A stretch of DNA of 6,157 nt from Treponema sp. Its GTDB lineage: Bacteria > Spirochaetota > Spirochaetia > Treponematales > Breznakiellaceae. Made by a program: the position numbers and the translations under genes. Shown one piece after another: positions 5,806-6,157 of this stretch (position 1 is its first letter; each line of letters starts with the position of its first letter). Where the stretch lies: the NCBI GenBank assembly GCA_031271075.1, contig JAISWN010000383.1, forward strand, positions 1-6,157, given 5' to 3'. The notes under the pieces are model-generated. The model did no database searches and was not told where the DNA came from. It was given only the letters and a program-made list of their open reading frames with translations.

Positions 5806-5922
5806 GTCTGTCTATAAAGCAGACACCTTATGGACAAACTGCCTTAAGAAAGAGCATTTTTGCGGCCTTTTGGCGAAAAAATGCAAGATTTACCCGAAAG
5901 GTAATTGACTTTATAGACAGAC
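5806..5922. repeat. 117-bp inverted-repeat element (MITE-like)
   Basis: The ends are a perfect 14-bp inverted repeat: gtctgtctataaag at 5806-5819 and ctttatagacagac at 5909-5922. Inside are a strong hairpin at about 5854-5884 (gcattttt paired with aaaaatgc, CC/GG inner pairs, TTTT loop) and a small one, ttacc-cgaaa-ggtaa, near 5890-5904. The motif cagacacc also occurs at both ends (5820-5827 and 5918-5925). No transposase is encoded, so it may be a non-autonomous element, placed just upstream of the antitoxin start. Confidence 0.6.
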
Positions 5923-5981
5923 ACCAAATAAAGGTAAACATTGCGCCCTTTTCTGTCAACATCGCGCATTGTAAGGGGCAG

Positions 5982-6099
5982 GTTGTTCTCCCGAGGAGTT
6001 TCATTCGGCACGAATCAACAACCTCGCCCTCGGCACGAATCAACAACCTCGCCCTGAAGTCGAACCTGCGGTTCGGCGAGGTATGTTGTTCTCCCGAGG
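5982..6099. repeat. Compound repeat cluster: 25-nt tandem pair inside a 15-nt direct repeat
   Basis: The unit cggcacgaatcaacaacctc plus gccct occurs twice in perfect tandem, at 6006-6030 and 6031-6055. It is flanked by a perfect direct repeat, gttgttctcccgagg, at 5982-5996 and 6085-6099. The reverse complement of the tandem unit (gaggttgttgattcgtgccg) resembles the flanking repeat, so all copies may be variants of one motif in both orientations. A perfect hairpin cgaacc-tgc-ggttcg lies at 6061-6075. Confidence 0.75.
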
Positions 6100-6114
6100 T
6101 GGTTGCACTCAGGG

Positions 6115-6157
6115 GTTTAATACCTTTAAGAACGCCCTAAAGGGCGGAGTATTAAAC
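6115..6157. repeat. Nested palindrome at the right window edge
   Basis: A perfect 9-bp outer repeat, gtttaatac (6115-6123) and gtattaaac (6149-6157), encloses an inner hairpin cgccct-aa-agggcg (6133-6146). No T-run is visible in the window. It could be a terminator or attenuator of a gene beyond the edge, a dispersed palindrome, or the subterminal hairpin of an IS200/IS605-type element. The sequence here cannot decide. Confidence 0.6.

Noticed and set aside
5828..6046. 72-codon minus-strand open frame
   Set aside because: It runs across the inverted-repeat element and the 25-nt tandem repeats, so its protein would be built from non-coding repeats.
6006..6055. CRISPR array
   Set aside because: The two 25-nt copies are directly adjacent with no spacers, and no cas gene is seen.

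Overview
The window most likely comes from a Gram-negative-type spirochaete, probably a Treponema of the termite-gut kind. This is inferred from gene style: short lipoproteins with LLSGC or VLGC lipoboxes, a lipoprotein joining FnIII modules to an FGE-sulfatase-like (SUMF1) domain, and a TonB-dependent receptor, in moderately GC-rich DNA with many intergenic palindromes. No rRNA or marker gene confirms it. All recognisable genes lie on the minus strand, so they are described here from right to left, in the direction of transcription.

Right part (5196-6157): a set of non-coding repeats (an end palindrome at 6115-6157, a 25-nt tandem duplication at 6006-6055, an inverted-repeat element at 5806-5922). 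These are followed by a zeta-type toxin-antitoxin locus. The putative antitoxin (5527-5772) is intact. The toxin (5196-5524) keeps only its C-terminal half and has lost the P-loop half.

Middle part (4079-5014): a near-consensus sigma70 promoter (TTGACG, 17 bp, TATATT) fires directly into a cobalamin riboswitch (4794-4979). The riboswitch has a well-paired P1, the conserved CCCGTAACTGTGA and GCCACTG segments, and a B12 box. About 180 nt further on, a C(UUCG)G hairpin overlaps the Shine-Dalgarno sequence of a 178-residue lipoprotein of unknown family.

After 580 nt of non-coding, palindrome-rich DNA (3499-4078) comes a tightly coupled three-gene run. It holds a 537-residue FnIII-FnIII-FGE-like lipoprotein without the FGE catalytic cysteines, a 182-residue lipoprotein clearly paralogous to the riboswitch-controlled one, and a TonB-dependent receptor cut by the left edge. 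The gene junctions are GTGA and TGATG overlaps.

Taken together, the main locus looks like a cobalamin-responsive corrinoid-acquisition system: an outer-membrane TonB receptor served by two related surface lipoproteins and one lectin-fold-like lipoprotein. The riboswitch and the paralogy are read directly from the sequence. The shared role in corrinoid uptake is inference, and the 580-nt gap leaves open whether the riboswitch also controls the three downstream genes.
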